Origin: Saccharopolyspora galaxeae
Lineage (GTDB): Bacteria > Actinomycetota > Actinomycetes > Mycobacteriales > Pseudonocardiaceae
DNA length: 64,000 nucleotides
Direction: 5' to 3'
Assembly (NCBI RefSeq): GCF_016526145.1
Contig: NZ_JADDUE010000011.1
Span: 62,001-126,000, forward strand
Shown here: positions 26,151-33,137 of the stretch, piece after piece
How positions within the stretch are numbered: position 1 is the stretch's first letter
Layout of the letters: each line of letters begins with the position of its first letter
The notes under the pieces: generated by a model
Told to the model about the DNA's origin: nothing
What the model saw: the letters and a program-made list of their open reading frames with translations, nothing else
Databases searched by the model: none
Program-made: the position numbers and the translations under genes

Positions 26151-26235
26151 GCTGACCGCCCACACAGGCACGGACGAGGAGCACGGGCAAGTGACCAGCG
26201 ACAACCGCATCGGGCCGCCCAAGACTGGCAGTGAA
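26082..26235 (+). pseudogene. Truncated 5' fragment of a threonyl-tRNA synthetase gene
   Basis: The GTG at 26082 opens a frame whose first 23 codons, NQQDAAPDHRDLNRHLEIFA and so on, match the start of the intact synthetase at 26954. It then diverges into unrelated sequence (DRPHRHGRGARASDQ) and stops at 26235, inside the DinB-like gene. It retains the leader hairpin and ribosome-binding site but no catalytic part. Confidence 0.75.
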
Positions 26236-26700
26236 CGCGACACGCTGCGGGCGTTCCTCGACTACCACCGTGCCACCCTCGGGATGAAGTGCGACGGGCT
26301 CACCGATGAGGAACTGCGGCAGCAGTCGATGCCACCATCGACGCTTTCGCTGCTCAGCTTGGTGCGCCACATGGCGGAGGTCGAGCGCGCGTGGTTCCGC
26401 CGAGTGTTCGACGACAACAACGCGCCGATGGTTTGGAGCACCGAGATCGACTTCCAGGCGGCCTACGACGCCAGTGAGTCGACCAGGCACGAGGCGTTCT
26501 CGGCCTGGGCAGCCGAGGTCGAGGACTCACGCCGCATCGAGCGCGAGGCGGCGTCCCTGGACGATGCCGGATATCAGCCGAGATGGGGCGAGAACGTCTC
26601 GCTGCGGATGGTGCTGGTGCACGTGCTCCTGGAGTACGGCCGCCACAACGGCCACGCGGATCTTCTGCGCGAGGGCGTAGACGGGAGCGTGGGCGCCTGA
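26191..26700 (+). CDS. DinB-like (DUF664) four-helix-bundle protein
   Basis: A 169-residue DinB/YfiT-superfamily protein. SERDTLRAFLDYHRATLGMK opens helix 1. His ligands are expected in LSLVRHMAEVERAWFRRVF (near residue 65) and in VHVLLEYGRHNGHADLLRE (near 150), so the three-histidine metal site is plausible. A GTG at 26191 follows GACGAGGAG. Some relatives are thiol-dependent detoxification transferases (mycothiol or bacillithiol). The gene sits between two direct copies of the thrS 5' region, which suggests it arrived with, or was trapped by, that duplication. Confidence 0.8.
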   Translation: MTSDNRIGPPKTGSERDTLRAFLDYHRATLGMKCDGLTDEELRQQSMPPSTLSLLSLVRHMAEVERAWFRRVFDDNNAPMVWSTEIDFQAAYDASESTRHEAFSAWAAEVEDSRRIEREAASLDDAGYQPRWGENVSLRMVLVHVLLEYGRHNGHADLLREGVDGSVGA

Positions 26701-26794
26701 GCAAGAACGGCCCTTGGCCGGTAACAGGCCGGAATCACTGATCACCGACCCTCCGCGCACTGCCGAGCGCCACCAGCCCGCGCACAACATGCTC

Positions 26795-26800
26795 TACACT
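26795..26800 (+). promoter_or_regulatory. Candidate -10 element for the thrS leader transcript
   Basis: TACACT lies six bases before the leader-peptide ATG at 26807, the spacing expected for a leaderless transcript whose first codon is the start site. No good -35 element is visible. Confidence 0.4.
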
Positions 26801-26806
26801 GCCCAC

Positions 26807-26854
26807 ATGCGACTTGCCCAGCACACGACCACGCCGGATCCACTCCGGCGCTGA
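26807..26854 (+). CDS. Leader peptide with three consecutive Thr codons
   Basis: A 15-codon ORF reading MRLAQHTTTPDPLRR and then TGA. Residues 7-9 are ACG-ACC-ACG, three Thr codons in a row, 100 bp upstream of a threonyl-tRNA synthetase gene. A hairpin CGCCGGA-TCCAC-TCCGGCG (26832-26850) begins within the last Thr codon and ends within the last sense codon. Position, codon content and structure fit a ribosome-mediated attenuation peptide. It probably has no function beyond sensing charged tRNA-Thr. Confidence 0.7.
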   Translation: MRLAQHTTTPDPLRR

Positions 26855-26903
26855 CGAGTCGCATCGACAACGACAACGAGCCCCGGAGCTGTGCTCCGGG
26901 GCT
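26807..26903 (+). promoter_or_regulatory. Candidate transcription attenuator sensing threonine supply
   Basis: Competing pairings can be drawn. ATGCGACT (26807-26814) pairs perfectly with AGTCGCAT (26857-26864), closing around an inner hairpin at 26832-26850. The terminator-like stem is 26879-26889 with 26893-26903 (11 bp). CTCCGG at 26843-26848 can instead pair with CCGGAG at 26883-26888, the left arm of that stem. A ribosome stalled at the Thr codons would cover segment one and favour the antiterminator; free translation would favour the terminator. No U-tract follows the stem. Confidence 0.6.
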
Positions 26904-27022
26904 CCGTCATATCCCGGTTCACGACTCCGGGTACTCCGAACCAGGAGACCTCCGTGAACCAGCAAGACGCCGCACCGGATCACCGCGACCTCAACCGGCA
27001 CCTGGACATCTTCACCACCGAC
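26875..27022 (+). repeat. Copy 2 of the duplicated thrS leader and 5' coding region
   Basis: This is the copy attached to the intact synthetase. It matches 26002-26150 nearly throughout, with scattered substitutions and a small length difference in the spacer after the hairpin. Copy 1 lacks the leader peptide, which lies upstream of the shared segment. Confidence 0.85.
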
Positions 27023-28219
27023 CCGGAAATCGGCGCCGGACTCCCGTTGTGGCTTCCCAACGGCTCGGCCATCCGGGACGAACTCGAACGCCTCGCCCGC
27101 GACATCGCACAAGCGGACGGATGCCAAGGCGTGCACTCACCGGTCCTGGCCAAACGATCCCTGTTCGAGAGGTCCGGACACTGGGGAAAGTTCGCCGACG
27201 ACATGTTCCCGCCGATGCGCGTCGGGGGCGACGAACTCGTGCTGCGACCGGCGAACTGCCCCCACCACGCGCTCATCTACGCCGCCTCCCGGCACTCCTA
27301 CCGGCAGCTACCGATCCGGTACAACGAACTCGCCCCGATGTTCCGCGCCGAACGAACCGGCGTGCTGTCCGGACTCGGCCGAGTACGACAGATCAACCTC
27401 GACGACACCCACGTCTTCTGCCGCCCCGACCAAGTCGCGGCCGAAGCAGCCCGCGCGCTGCGATCCGCGCTGCGCGCCCAAGAAATCATGGGACTGCGAG
27501 TCGACTACGTGCGCCTGTCCCGGCGAGACGCGAGCCCGGCGTTCCTCGGCGAAACCGAGCAATGGCAGCACGCCGAGCAATCGCTGCGCGAAGCCGCCCA
27601 CGCGGTCGACCTCCCCAGCCACGGCCTCGACCTGATCGAGGTCGAAGGCGAAGCGGCCTTCTACGGCCCGAAACTCGACCTGCAAGTCCGCAACGGACAC
27701 GGACACGACGACACCATCGCCACCGTGCAGCTCGACTTCAACCAGCCCGGCCGCTTCGACCTCACCTACGACGCCGCAGACGGATCGCGACAACCAGTCC
27801 TGATGATCCACCGCGGCACCGTCGGCTCCATGGAACGCGTGGTCGCCGCACTGCTGGAACGCCACCAGGGCCGGCTGCCGCTGTGGCTGGCTCCGGTGCA
27901 GGCATGCGTCATGCCGGTAGGACCCGCCCAGGACAGCGCCGCCCGAGAACTGGTCGACGCCCTCACCGCGGCCGGACTCCGCCCCCGCCTGGAACCCGAA
28001 GGATCACTAGGAGCGCGCATCCGCGCCAGCAGGCAACGCCGCGACAGCGTCATGGCCGTGCTCGGCGCGACCGAAGCCGACCGCCACCAGGTCCAGGTCA
28101 CCGACATCCGCTCCGGCTTCGACGGACCGGTCAGCCGGGACCGGTTCGTCGAAGCGCTCCGAAGCAGCCACCGCGACCGCACCCCGATCGTGAACTGGCC
28201 GCGACCGCAGGCTTCGTAA
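26954..28219 (+). CDS. thrS: Minimal threonyl-tRNA synthetase lacking TGS and editing domains
   Basis: A 421-residue class II synthetase; standard bacterial ThrRS has about 640. The N-terminal TGS and editing domains are absent and the catalytic core begins near residue 10. Motif 2 is FRAERTGVLSGLGRVRQINL with Arg131; motif 3 is LMIHRGTVGSMERV. The threonine-binding zinc ligands are all present: Cys102 (RPANCPHH), His153 (DDTHVF) and His286 (MIHRG). The C-terminal anticodon domain starts near LWLAPVQACVMPVG. The GTG at 26954 has AGGAGA upstream. It is probably a second, inducible ThrRS used under threonine or tRNA-charging stress, or against a ThrRS inhibitor. Without editing, Ser-tRNA must be cleared elsewhere. 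Confidence 0.88.
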   Translation: MNQQDAAPDHRDLNRHLDIFTTDPEIGAGLPLWLPNGSAIRDELERLARDIAQADGCQGVHSPVLAKRSLFERSGHWGKFADDMFPPMRVGGDELVLRPANCPHHALIYAASRHSYRQLPIRYNELAPMFRAERTGVLSGLGRVRQINLDDTHVFCRPDQVAAEAARALRSALRAQEIMGLRVDYVRLSRRDASPAFLGETEQWQHAEQSLREAAHAVDLPSHGLDLIEVEGEAAFYGPKLDLQVRNGHGHDDTIATVQLDFNQPGRFDLTYDAADGSRQPVLMIHRGTVGSMERVVAALLERHQGRLPLWLAPVQACVMPVGPAQDSAARELVDALTAAGLRPRLEPEGSLGARIRASRQRRDSVMAVLGATEADRHQVQVTDIRSGFDGPVSRDRFVEALRSSHRDRTPIVNWPRPQAS

Positions 28220-28255
28220 CCCAGCCCCAAACTCGGTAACCCAGCCCCAAACTCG
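28216..28255 (+). repeat. 20-bp perfect tandem duplication over the thrS stop codon
   Basis: GTAACCCAGCCCCAAACTCG occurs twice head to tail (28216-28235 and 28236-28255). The first unit contains the TAA stop of the synthetase, so the duplication is recent and leaves the protein unchanged. Confidence 0.9.
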
Positions 28256-28331
28256 GACTCGGCGATGACCGGAACCCTCGATCACAGCCCCGCACGTCGC
28301 GGCCGGCCGTAACGACCGGAAACCCCGATCC

Positions 28332-29444
28332 TCACCACGACCAGCTGTAGGTGGGCTTGATCCGCGGATTCAACCCGAGCCGCACCGTGGACGCGCAAAT
28401 CCTCTCCTTGACGACCGCAGCCGCCTTCCCCGTCACGATCGTCGGCACCGGAACGTCCGACAGGCTCGCCTGCTGCCACAACGCCGCGTGCCGCCCCAAG
28501 CTGATGCACTGCCCGGTGAACTTGGGGCGCACCGGCCTCGGCACCGTCCCGTGGATCGAGTGCAGCACCGTTTCCGCGGCATGTACGCCGAGCGGAATCG
28601 CCGCCTGGCAGCTCATCCGCAGCGGCGCAGCAGTGATCCGGGATGCGTCACCGGCACCCACCACAGCGCGGCTGCCGGTGCTGACCAACGACCGGTCCAC
28701 CCGCAGCGCGCCGTCGTGATCGGTGTCCAGGCCGCTGTCCCGAGCAAGCGGGGGAGCAACGAACATCGCCGCGACCACCGTCAGATCGCTGCCGAGGACG
28801 CGACCTCCCGCCAGCTCCACCTCCGACGCGCGAACCGCGTTCACCGCCGTGTTCTCCACGACCTCGACGCCGAGCCGCCCGAGGTGCGCGCGGAGGTAAT
28901 CGCGCCCCTTGCCGCTGACGCTCGCCGCGAGCGGTTCGTCAGTGATCAGCCGCACCGCGTGCGCACCGGACTCGGCGAGCTCGGCCGCCACCTCGACACC
29001 GGTCAACCCGCCACCGACGACGCTGATCGACGAACCGCCGGACAACGCCTGCAACCGCCGCCGCGCGTCGACCACGTCCTCCAGCTCGCCCACGCCCACC
29101 GCGTGCTCCGCCGCCCCGGGAATGACCTCGAGCGGACTGCGGCTGCCGACCGCGTGGACGAGGTAGTCGAAATCGAGCACCCGCCCGCTGCCGAGCGTCA
29201 CCGTGCGCTGCTCGGCGTCGATCGACTCCGCCGAATCCCGCACGAACGTCGTCGAACCGGGCAGCAACCGCGCCAACGGCAGCGTCGCGGCCCGGTTACC
29301 CGCCAGCAGCTGGTGCAGGCGGATCCGCTCGACGAACTCCGCGCGGGGATTGACGATCGTGACCTGCGCACTGCTGCGAGCCAGCCGCTTGGCCGCGCTC
29401 ACCCCCGCGTAGCCGGCTCCGATGATGACCACCTTCGCGCTCAT
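28332..29444 (-). CDS. FAD-dependent NAD(P)H oxidoreductase (NDH-2/AIF-like), ECF41 partner
   Basis: A 370-residue two-dinucleotide-fold flavoprotein. The FAD loop is VVIIGAGYAGVSAAKRLA at residues 4-21, the NAD(P)H loop is SISVVGGGLTGVEVAAELAE near 145, and the second FAD motif TGSRAVVGAGDASRI lies near 260. It resembles type II NADH dehydrogenases without a membrane anchor. It lies 27 bp downstream of an ECF41 sigma gene, the position normally taken by that group's COE (carboxymuconolactone decarboxylase, oxidoreductase or epimerase) target. A TGTCACA element inside the sigma gene's 3' end probably drives it. Confidence 0.85.
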   Translation of the reverse strand: MSAKVVIIGAGYAGVSAAKRLARSSAQVTIVNPRAEFVERIRLHQLLAGNRAATLPLARLLPGSTTFVRDSAESIDAEQRTVTLGSGRVLDFDYLVHAVGSRSPLEVIPGAAEHAVGVGELEDVVDARRRLQALSGGSSISVVGGGLTGVEVAAELAESGAHAVRLITDEPLAASVSGKGRDYLRAHLGRLGVEVVENTAVNAVRASEVELAGGRVLGSDLTVVAAMFVAPPLARDSGLDTDHDGALRVDRSLVSTGSRAVVGAGDASRITAAPLRMSCQAAIPLGVHAAETVLHSIHGTVPRPVRPKFTGQCISLGRHAALWQQASLSDVPVPTIVTGKAAAVVKERICASTVRLGLNPRIKPTYSWSW

Positions 29445-29471
29445 GGTGCTCCTTCCCGGTCGATGGGGTCC

Positions 29472-30398
29472 TCACCCGCTCAGACCGGACAGGCCGCCGT
29501 GGTGTGACACCGCGGCCGCGAGCTGGCGGTCGAGGAACCGGAGCTTGTCGGGATTGGTGATGCTCCGCAGCGCGCTGATCCGCCCACCGGTCACCTGCGG
29601 CAGCATCACCAGCAGCAGATCGGCGCCGGAGCACACCACCAACGCGGGCCCGCCGTTGACCTCGCGCACCCGGACCGCGACCTCGTCGGGCGCTTTCCGC
29701 AACAGCCCGGCAATCAGCCTCGCGACCCGCGCGCCACCGGCGACCGGATGCCGCGCGGCACTGGCCTTGCCGCCACCATCGGACCAGGACACCACGTCCG
29801 CGGCGAGCAACCGCTCCAACCTCGCGAGGTCACCGTCCCGCGCCGCCGCCAAGAACCGTTCGACCAACCGCTGCTGCGCGGCGCGGTCTGGCTCGAAACG
29901 CGCAGGTGAGTCCTGCAGCCGCAGCGCGGCTCTGCGGTGCACCTGCCGCGAATTGGCCTGCGAACACTCCAACGTCTCCGCGATCGAGCGGTGGTCGTAA
30001 CCGAACGCTTCGCGCAGCACGAACACCGCCCGCTCCATCGGCGTGAGCTGTTCGAGCGGCGCCAAGAACGCCATCGACACGGACTCGCGCTGCTGCACCG
30101 ACTCCATCGGGCCGAGCGAACCATCGGCGACGCTCACCGGCTCCGGCAACCACGGGCCCACGTACTGCTCGCGCCGGACCCGCGCCGAGCTCAGCTGGTT
30201 CAGGCACAGGTTCGTCACCGCCTTGGCCAGCCACGCGCCAGGTGCCGCGATCACCGCGCGATCGGCGCCTGACCAGCGCAGGAACGCCTCCTGCACGATG
30301 TCCTCGGCATCGGCCGCCGAACCGAGCAACCGGTACGCCAGGCCGAACAGGCGTGCGCGGTGCGCGGAGAACTCGGCGACCGGGTCGTCCTGACTCAT
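29472..30398 (-). CDS. sigJ: ECF41-group RNA polymerase sigma factor (SigJ-like) with SnoaL-like C-terminal domain
   Basis: A 308-residue sigma factor. Region 2 spans about 8-75 (LGSAADAEDIVQEAFLRWSG) and region 4 about 115-165 (GYDHRSIAETLECSQANSRQ). The ECF41 signatures are all present: WLPEPV at 83-88, DGGGK at 207-211 and NPDKL at 282-286 within the C-terminal SnoaL-like extension, which in this group acts in place of a separate anti-sigma factor. It is followed by an oxidoreductase, the usual target class, and may also drive its own transcription. The stress signal is unknown. Confidence 0.92.
   Translation of the reverse strand: MSQDDPVAEFSAHRARLFGLAYRLLGSAADAEDIVQEAFLRWSGADRAVIAAPGAWLAKAVTNLCLNQLSSARVRREQYVGPWLPEPVSVADGSLGPMESVQQRESVSMAFLAPLEQLTPMERAVFVLREAFGYDHRSIAETLECSQANSRQVHRRAALRLQDSPARFEPDRAAQQRLVERFLAAARDGDLARLERLLAADVVSWSDGGGKASAARHPVAGGARVARLIAGLLRKAPDEVAVRVREVNGGPALVVCSGADLLLVMLPQVTGGRISALRSITNPDKLRFLDRQLAAAVSHHGGLSGLSG
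29483..29509 (-). promoter_or_regulatory. ECF41-type promoter for the oxidoreductase
   Basis: On the minus strand TGTCACA (29509-29503) is followed after exactly 16 bases by GGTC (29486-29483). The published ECF41 consensus is TGTCACA-N16-CGTC, so only one base differs. It lies in the last codons of the sigma gene, about 40 bp upstream of the oxidoreductase start. Confidence 0.75.
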
Positions 30399-30580
30399 TC
30401 GGCAAATTTGTCATCGTCGAGCCGGGGTGTCGACGCTGGTAGCGGGGTAGTGGTCGAAGCCACGCCGGGCGCCTGGCAGTGCGAGGTATAGGTGCGCGGT
30501 TGAGCGGCCTCGGCCTCGGTCCGTCGTAGCGACGTTCCGGGCAGTGCCGCTGATCGCCGCGGGCGCGCGGAAGAGCTCAG

Positions 30581-30610
30581 TTTGATGGATAACGTTCATT
30601 ATCCATCAAA
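30581..30610. promoter_or_regulatory. Perfect 12-bp inverted repeat, probable operator
   Basis: TTTGATGGATAA-CGTTCA-TTATCCATCAAA is a perfect 12+12 bp inverted repeat, AT-rich against a 70% GC background. It is typical of a TetR/MarR operator, but no intact regulator or target adjoins it. Confidence 0.65.
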
Positions 30611-30821
30611 TGGGGAAACGGTTCCGGTTGCCGGCACCTCAGCGCCAGGGGATGGCGCGTCGGCGACCTTGGTTCGCCCGGATCGGCTCGTCGGCGCTCG
30701 TCCCGCGGCAGTTGCGCCCCGGTGCGCAGCTCGTGCTCGAAGCCGACATCGTCCGGTCGGCAAGATCGACTTCGAGCTGTGGGTGTCCATCGCCTCGTTG
30801 AGCTGCGAGTCTCCGTCTTCG

Positions 30822-30846
30822 TAATACCGTCACGGTGACGTTATTA
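30822..30846. promoter_or_regulatory. 25-bp near-perfect palindrome before a truncated TetR gene
   Basis: The palindrome has outer arms TAATA/TATTA and inner arms CGTCAC/GTGACG around a central G, with one mismatched pair. It ends 7 bp before the GTG of the truncated TetR gene and is probably its former autoregulatory operator. Confidence 0.6.
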
Positions 30847-30853
30847 GGGAGAG

Positions 30854-30931
30854 GTGGCGCGGCCTCGCCGCAAGGAGAGCGCCGACCGCTCGAACGCCGG
30901 AAGCGTCGCAGGCCGCATGGAGCGGGCCTGC
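30854..30931 (+). pseudogene. Truncated start of a TetR-family regulator gene
   Basis: The GTG at 30854, preceded by GGGAGAGG, encodes MARPRRKESADRSNAGSVAG, resembling the N-terminal arm of TetR regulators. After about 26 codons the frame shows no helix-turn-helix and loses coherence. The attached palindrome supports a former autoregulated TetR gene. Confidence 0.45.
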
Positions 30932-31116
30932 CGCGGACATGCTCACCGGCCGCCGCACGGCGTGCGGCCGCTGCGCCGACCGAGCCCATCCGCACGAGCG
31001 CTCGTGCTCGCGCGCCGCTCGGTGCACCGGCCCGCCGCGCACGCGAACGTTCAGCCCGTCCCGAACGGCCGTTCGCAGCCCCTCTCGCCATGTTCTCGCA
31101 GGTCGGCAAAACGCCG

Positions 31117-31130
31117 ATAATCTACATTAT
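31117..31130. promoter_or_regulatory. AT-rich inverted repeat upstream of the YunG-like gene
   Basis: ATAAT-CTAC-ATTAT is a 5+5 inverted repeat about 90 bp upstream of the ATG at 31219, followed by GTTAAGTAAG. It could be a promoter or operator of that gene. Confidence 0.35.
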
Positions 31131-31218
31131 GTTAAGTAAGAGTTGTCGCGGACTGCCACGCCGCTTCCCCGCCCGCCCGTTACCGCTCGCTGTCGGAGCG
31201 TTGGAGTACACATCGCTC

Positions 31219-31614
31219 ATGGCATGGACCTTGGCCGAAGTGGAACGGGTGACCCGAGCGGCATGGGGCGCGGACACCTGCGCTCCCGAAGATCTCCCGC
31301 AGTGGTCCCCTGACAACCCCGCTCGCGGCCAATGCGGCGTGACCGCGCTGGTGCTGCACGACCTGTTCGGCGGCGATCTCATGCGTGGTGAGGTGCGCGT
31401 CGATGGCGAATGGGTCGACTACCACTGGTGGAACTTGCTGCCCGGCGGTGTCGAGCTCGACCTGACTCGCGAGCAGTTCGCCCCTCGTGAGGTCGTCGGT
31501 CCCGGCGCGGTGATTCTCCGTGGTCCGTTGAAGCGCATGAACGGGCAGTACGAACTCCTCCACGCACGCGTGTTCGGCGCCCTGTCCCCTGCCCGCGAAC
31601 CGTCGGTCGGGTGA
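31219..31614 (+). CDS. YunG-like protein of unknown function
   Basis: A 131-residue protein. ARGQCGVTALVLHDLFGGDL (about residues 36-55), VDYHWWNLLPGGVELDLTRE and a Cys followed later by a paired His recall the Bacillus YunG family, whose Cys-His layout hints at a papain-like or transglutaminase-like fold. No signal peptide is seen. The ATG at 31219 lacks an obvious Shine-Dalgarno site. It stands alone after a degraded region and is convergent with the BKACE gene. Its function is unknown. Confidence 0.6.
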   Translation: MAWTLAEVERVTRAAWGADTCAPEDLPQWSPDNPARGQCGVTALVLHDLFGGDLMRGEVRVDGEWVDYHWWNLLPGGVELDLTREQFAPREVVGPGAVILRGPLKRMNGQYELLHARVFGALSPAREPSVG

Positions 31615-31660
31615 ATCAGGCAGCAGGTGACCGGGCTGAACGCCGTCCCGCTCCCCTGGC

Positions 31661-32383
31661 TCAGCCGCGGCTCGCCTCGCGCAGTGCGATGGCGGCGGTG
31701 ACGAGGCCTGCGTTGTCGGAGGTGATCTCGCCGTCGGGCAGTTGGAGCGTGTCCTCGAGTCCGATGCGGGTGTCGAGGCCGCGCTCCAGGGCGAGGTTGA
31801 GCACGGGCCAGGTTCCCGCCGCCGAGCCGTGCAGCAGGACCGGTGCCGGCGGGTCTCCGATGCGTTCGAGCAGTGCGGTGGCGGTGGTGCGGGCGCCGCG
31901 GTGGGTGGGGTCGGTGACGATGGCCAGCACGCGCAGCACGCGATCGCGCAGTGGTGAGCGGTTGAAGTTCTCGTGTGCGTCGGTGCCGGAGAAGATGCCC
32001 GCTTCGACGGCGATTCCGCGGTCGAGCAGGGCGCGGGCGATGTCGTCGGCTCCGGTTTCGTGCCAGTTGACCGAGGCGTGGTCGGGCAGCAAGGTCCAGC
32101 CGTTGATGGCGGTGATGCGGTCCTGCGGATCCGGCGCGGTCCAGGCACCGGTGGGCACGCCCAGCGGTGTGCCGGGCACGGCGGCGCGGACGGCGCGCAG
32201 GGCTGCAGCCACGATGTGCGGTTCGAGGGTGTCGGTGCCGTCCGGGTGTTTGGGATGCAGGTGCAGGTCGGTGGCGCCGGCGCCGACGGCGGCCGCGGCG
32301 GCGGTGGCGAGTTGTTCGGGGCGCACCGGCAGGTGGTGGTGCTCGCGCGGGGATCGGGCGCCGTTGAGGCAAGCCTGCAGCAT
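31661..32383 (-). CDS. Beta-keto acid cleavage enzyme family protein (BKACE/Kce-like)
   Basis: A 240-residue TIM-barrel protein. The metal-binding HLHPKHPDG motif lies near residues 41-49, and DHASVNWHETGADDI, VEAGIFSGTDAHENF and DTRIGLEDTLQLPDGE follow the BKACE pattern. Family enzymes condense a beta-keto acid with acetyl-CoA; the founding member is 3-keto-5-aminohexanoate cleavage enzyme in lysine fermentation. It is shorter than typical BKACEs (about 270-300 residues). The ATG at 32383 gives the family N-terminus MLQACLNGARSP. The substrate is unknown. Confidence 0.8.
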   Translation of the reverse strand: MLQACLNGARSPREHHHLPVRPEQLATAAAAAVGAGATDLHLHPKHPDGTDTLEPHIVAAALRAVRAAVPGTPLGVPTGAWTAPDPQDRITAINGWTLLPDHASVNWHETGADDIARALLDRGIAVEAGIFSGTDAHENFNRSPLRDRVLRVLAIVTDPTHRGARTTATALLERIGDPPAPVLLHGSAAGTWPVLNLALERGLDTRIGLEDTLQLPDGEITSDNAGLVTAAIALREASRG

Positions 32384-32693
32384 GTCCCGATTGTGGCGTG
32401 ATCGGGCGGTGCGGGGTATTCGGTGCGCCGGGTCGTTGCCTTGCCGGTGGCGTGTCGTGATCAACGGTGTCGATCGGTGGCTTGCTTCTTTCGCTGCGCG
32501 CGGTCCGAGTGGACTCTTGCTCCCCTTGCGGTGAAAGGGTGTTCGCCGCGTGGATCGAGGTCGGCAGGGCGGCGGAGGTGTGACCGCGTTGCAGGCTGCT
32601 CGGTTCTTGGCCGCATTCCGCGGCCTCGGTGCGTCGTGGCGCCGAGCGGTGATGGCCGTCCTCGGGCGCTGCGGGCGGGGTTAGCGTGGGCGT
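32384..32693. other. 310-bp intergenic stretch
   Basis: No gene, terminator or clear repeat is seen apart from a possible TAGCGT -10 at 32682-32687, seven bases before the next GTG start. Reading frames here are Arg/Gly/Ala-rich with no domain. Confidence 0.5.
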
Positions 32694-32966
32694 GTGCAGC
32701 AGCGGGAACGGGTGCGGATCGACCGGCAGTTGGCGAGTTGGGACGTGGATTCGGCGCGTGGGCCGTGGACGCGGTGGCTGCTGGAGTCGGTGCGGGATCG
32801 TCCTGGGGTGCGGGCCGCGGAGTTGGCGCGGGAGGCGGGGCGTCCGGTGTCGCGGGTGAAGTCGCAGGCGTGGCGGTTGGCGGAGCTCGGTTTGGTGCTG
32901 CGCTCGGGGCAGTCGTATCGGTTGTCCGAGCAGGGCGCGGCGTATTTGGCGGGGCGGGAGCGTTGA
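32694..32966 (+). CDS. Small winged-helix protein
   Basis: A 90-residue protein, RVRIDRQLASWDVDSARGPW then LESVRDRPGVRAAELAREAG and VSRVKSQAWRLAELGLVLRS, ending LSEQGAAYLAGRER. The second half is a winged helix-turn-helix. There is no Shine-Dalgarno; TAGCGT seven bases upstream of the GTG suggests a leaderless mRNA. It may be a DNA-binding regulator, but no ligand domain is present and no target is clear. Confidence 0.65.
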   Translation: MQQRERVRIDRQLASWDVDSARGPWTRWLLESVRDRPGVRAAELAREAGRPVSRVKSQAWRLAELGLVLRSGQSYRLSEQGAAYLAGRER

Positions 32967-33137
32967 GTCGCCGCGGGCGGGTCGGCTGCGGGCTTGCTCG
33001 AGTCCGCGGGCGCTTTGCTGGATCCGGGGCGGTTTCGGTCGCTGCGGGTTCGATCTGTCCGAAGTGGACTTCCACGGTTGAGTTGGGCGAAGGCGTTTTC
33101 GCCGGAAGCGGGCCGCACTCCCCTGGCCGGGACGGTT

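Larger units (their letters stand above)
30399..31218. other. 820-bp gene-poor region with operators and gene debris
   Basis: No intact gene is convincing here. It holds two long inverted repeats (30581-30610, 30822-30846), a truncated TetR start (from 30854), a short AT-rich inverted repeat (31117-31130) and possible debris of a flavin monooxygenase C-terminus: on the plus strand about 30655-30700 reads GASATLVRPDRLVG, resembling the RPDG end of those enzymes. Reading frames across it lack coherent domains. Confidence 0.6.

Noticed and set aside
24059-26155. A 698-codon frame on the plus strand covering the questin-oxidase-like and VOC genes.
   Set aside because: It is an Arg/Pro/Ala-rich shadow in another frame of two genes with clear families.
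26701-26953. T-box riboswitch upstream of thrS.
   Set aside because: No T-box sequence, specifier-loop stem I or antiterminator bulge was seen. The leader-peptide arrangement explains the region better.
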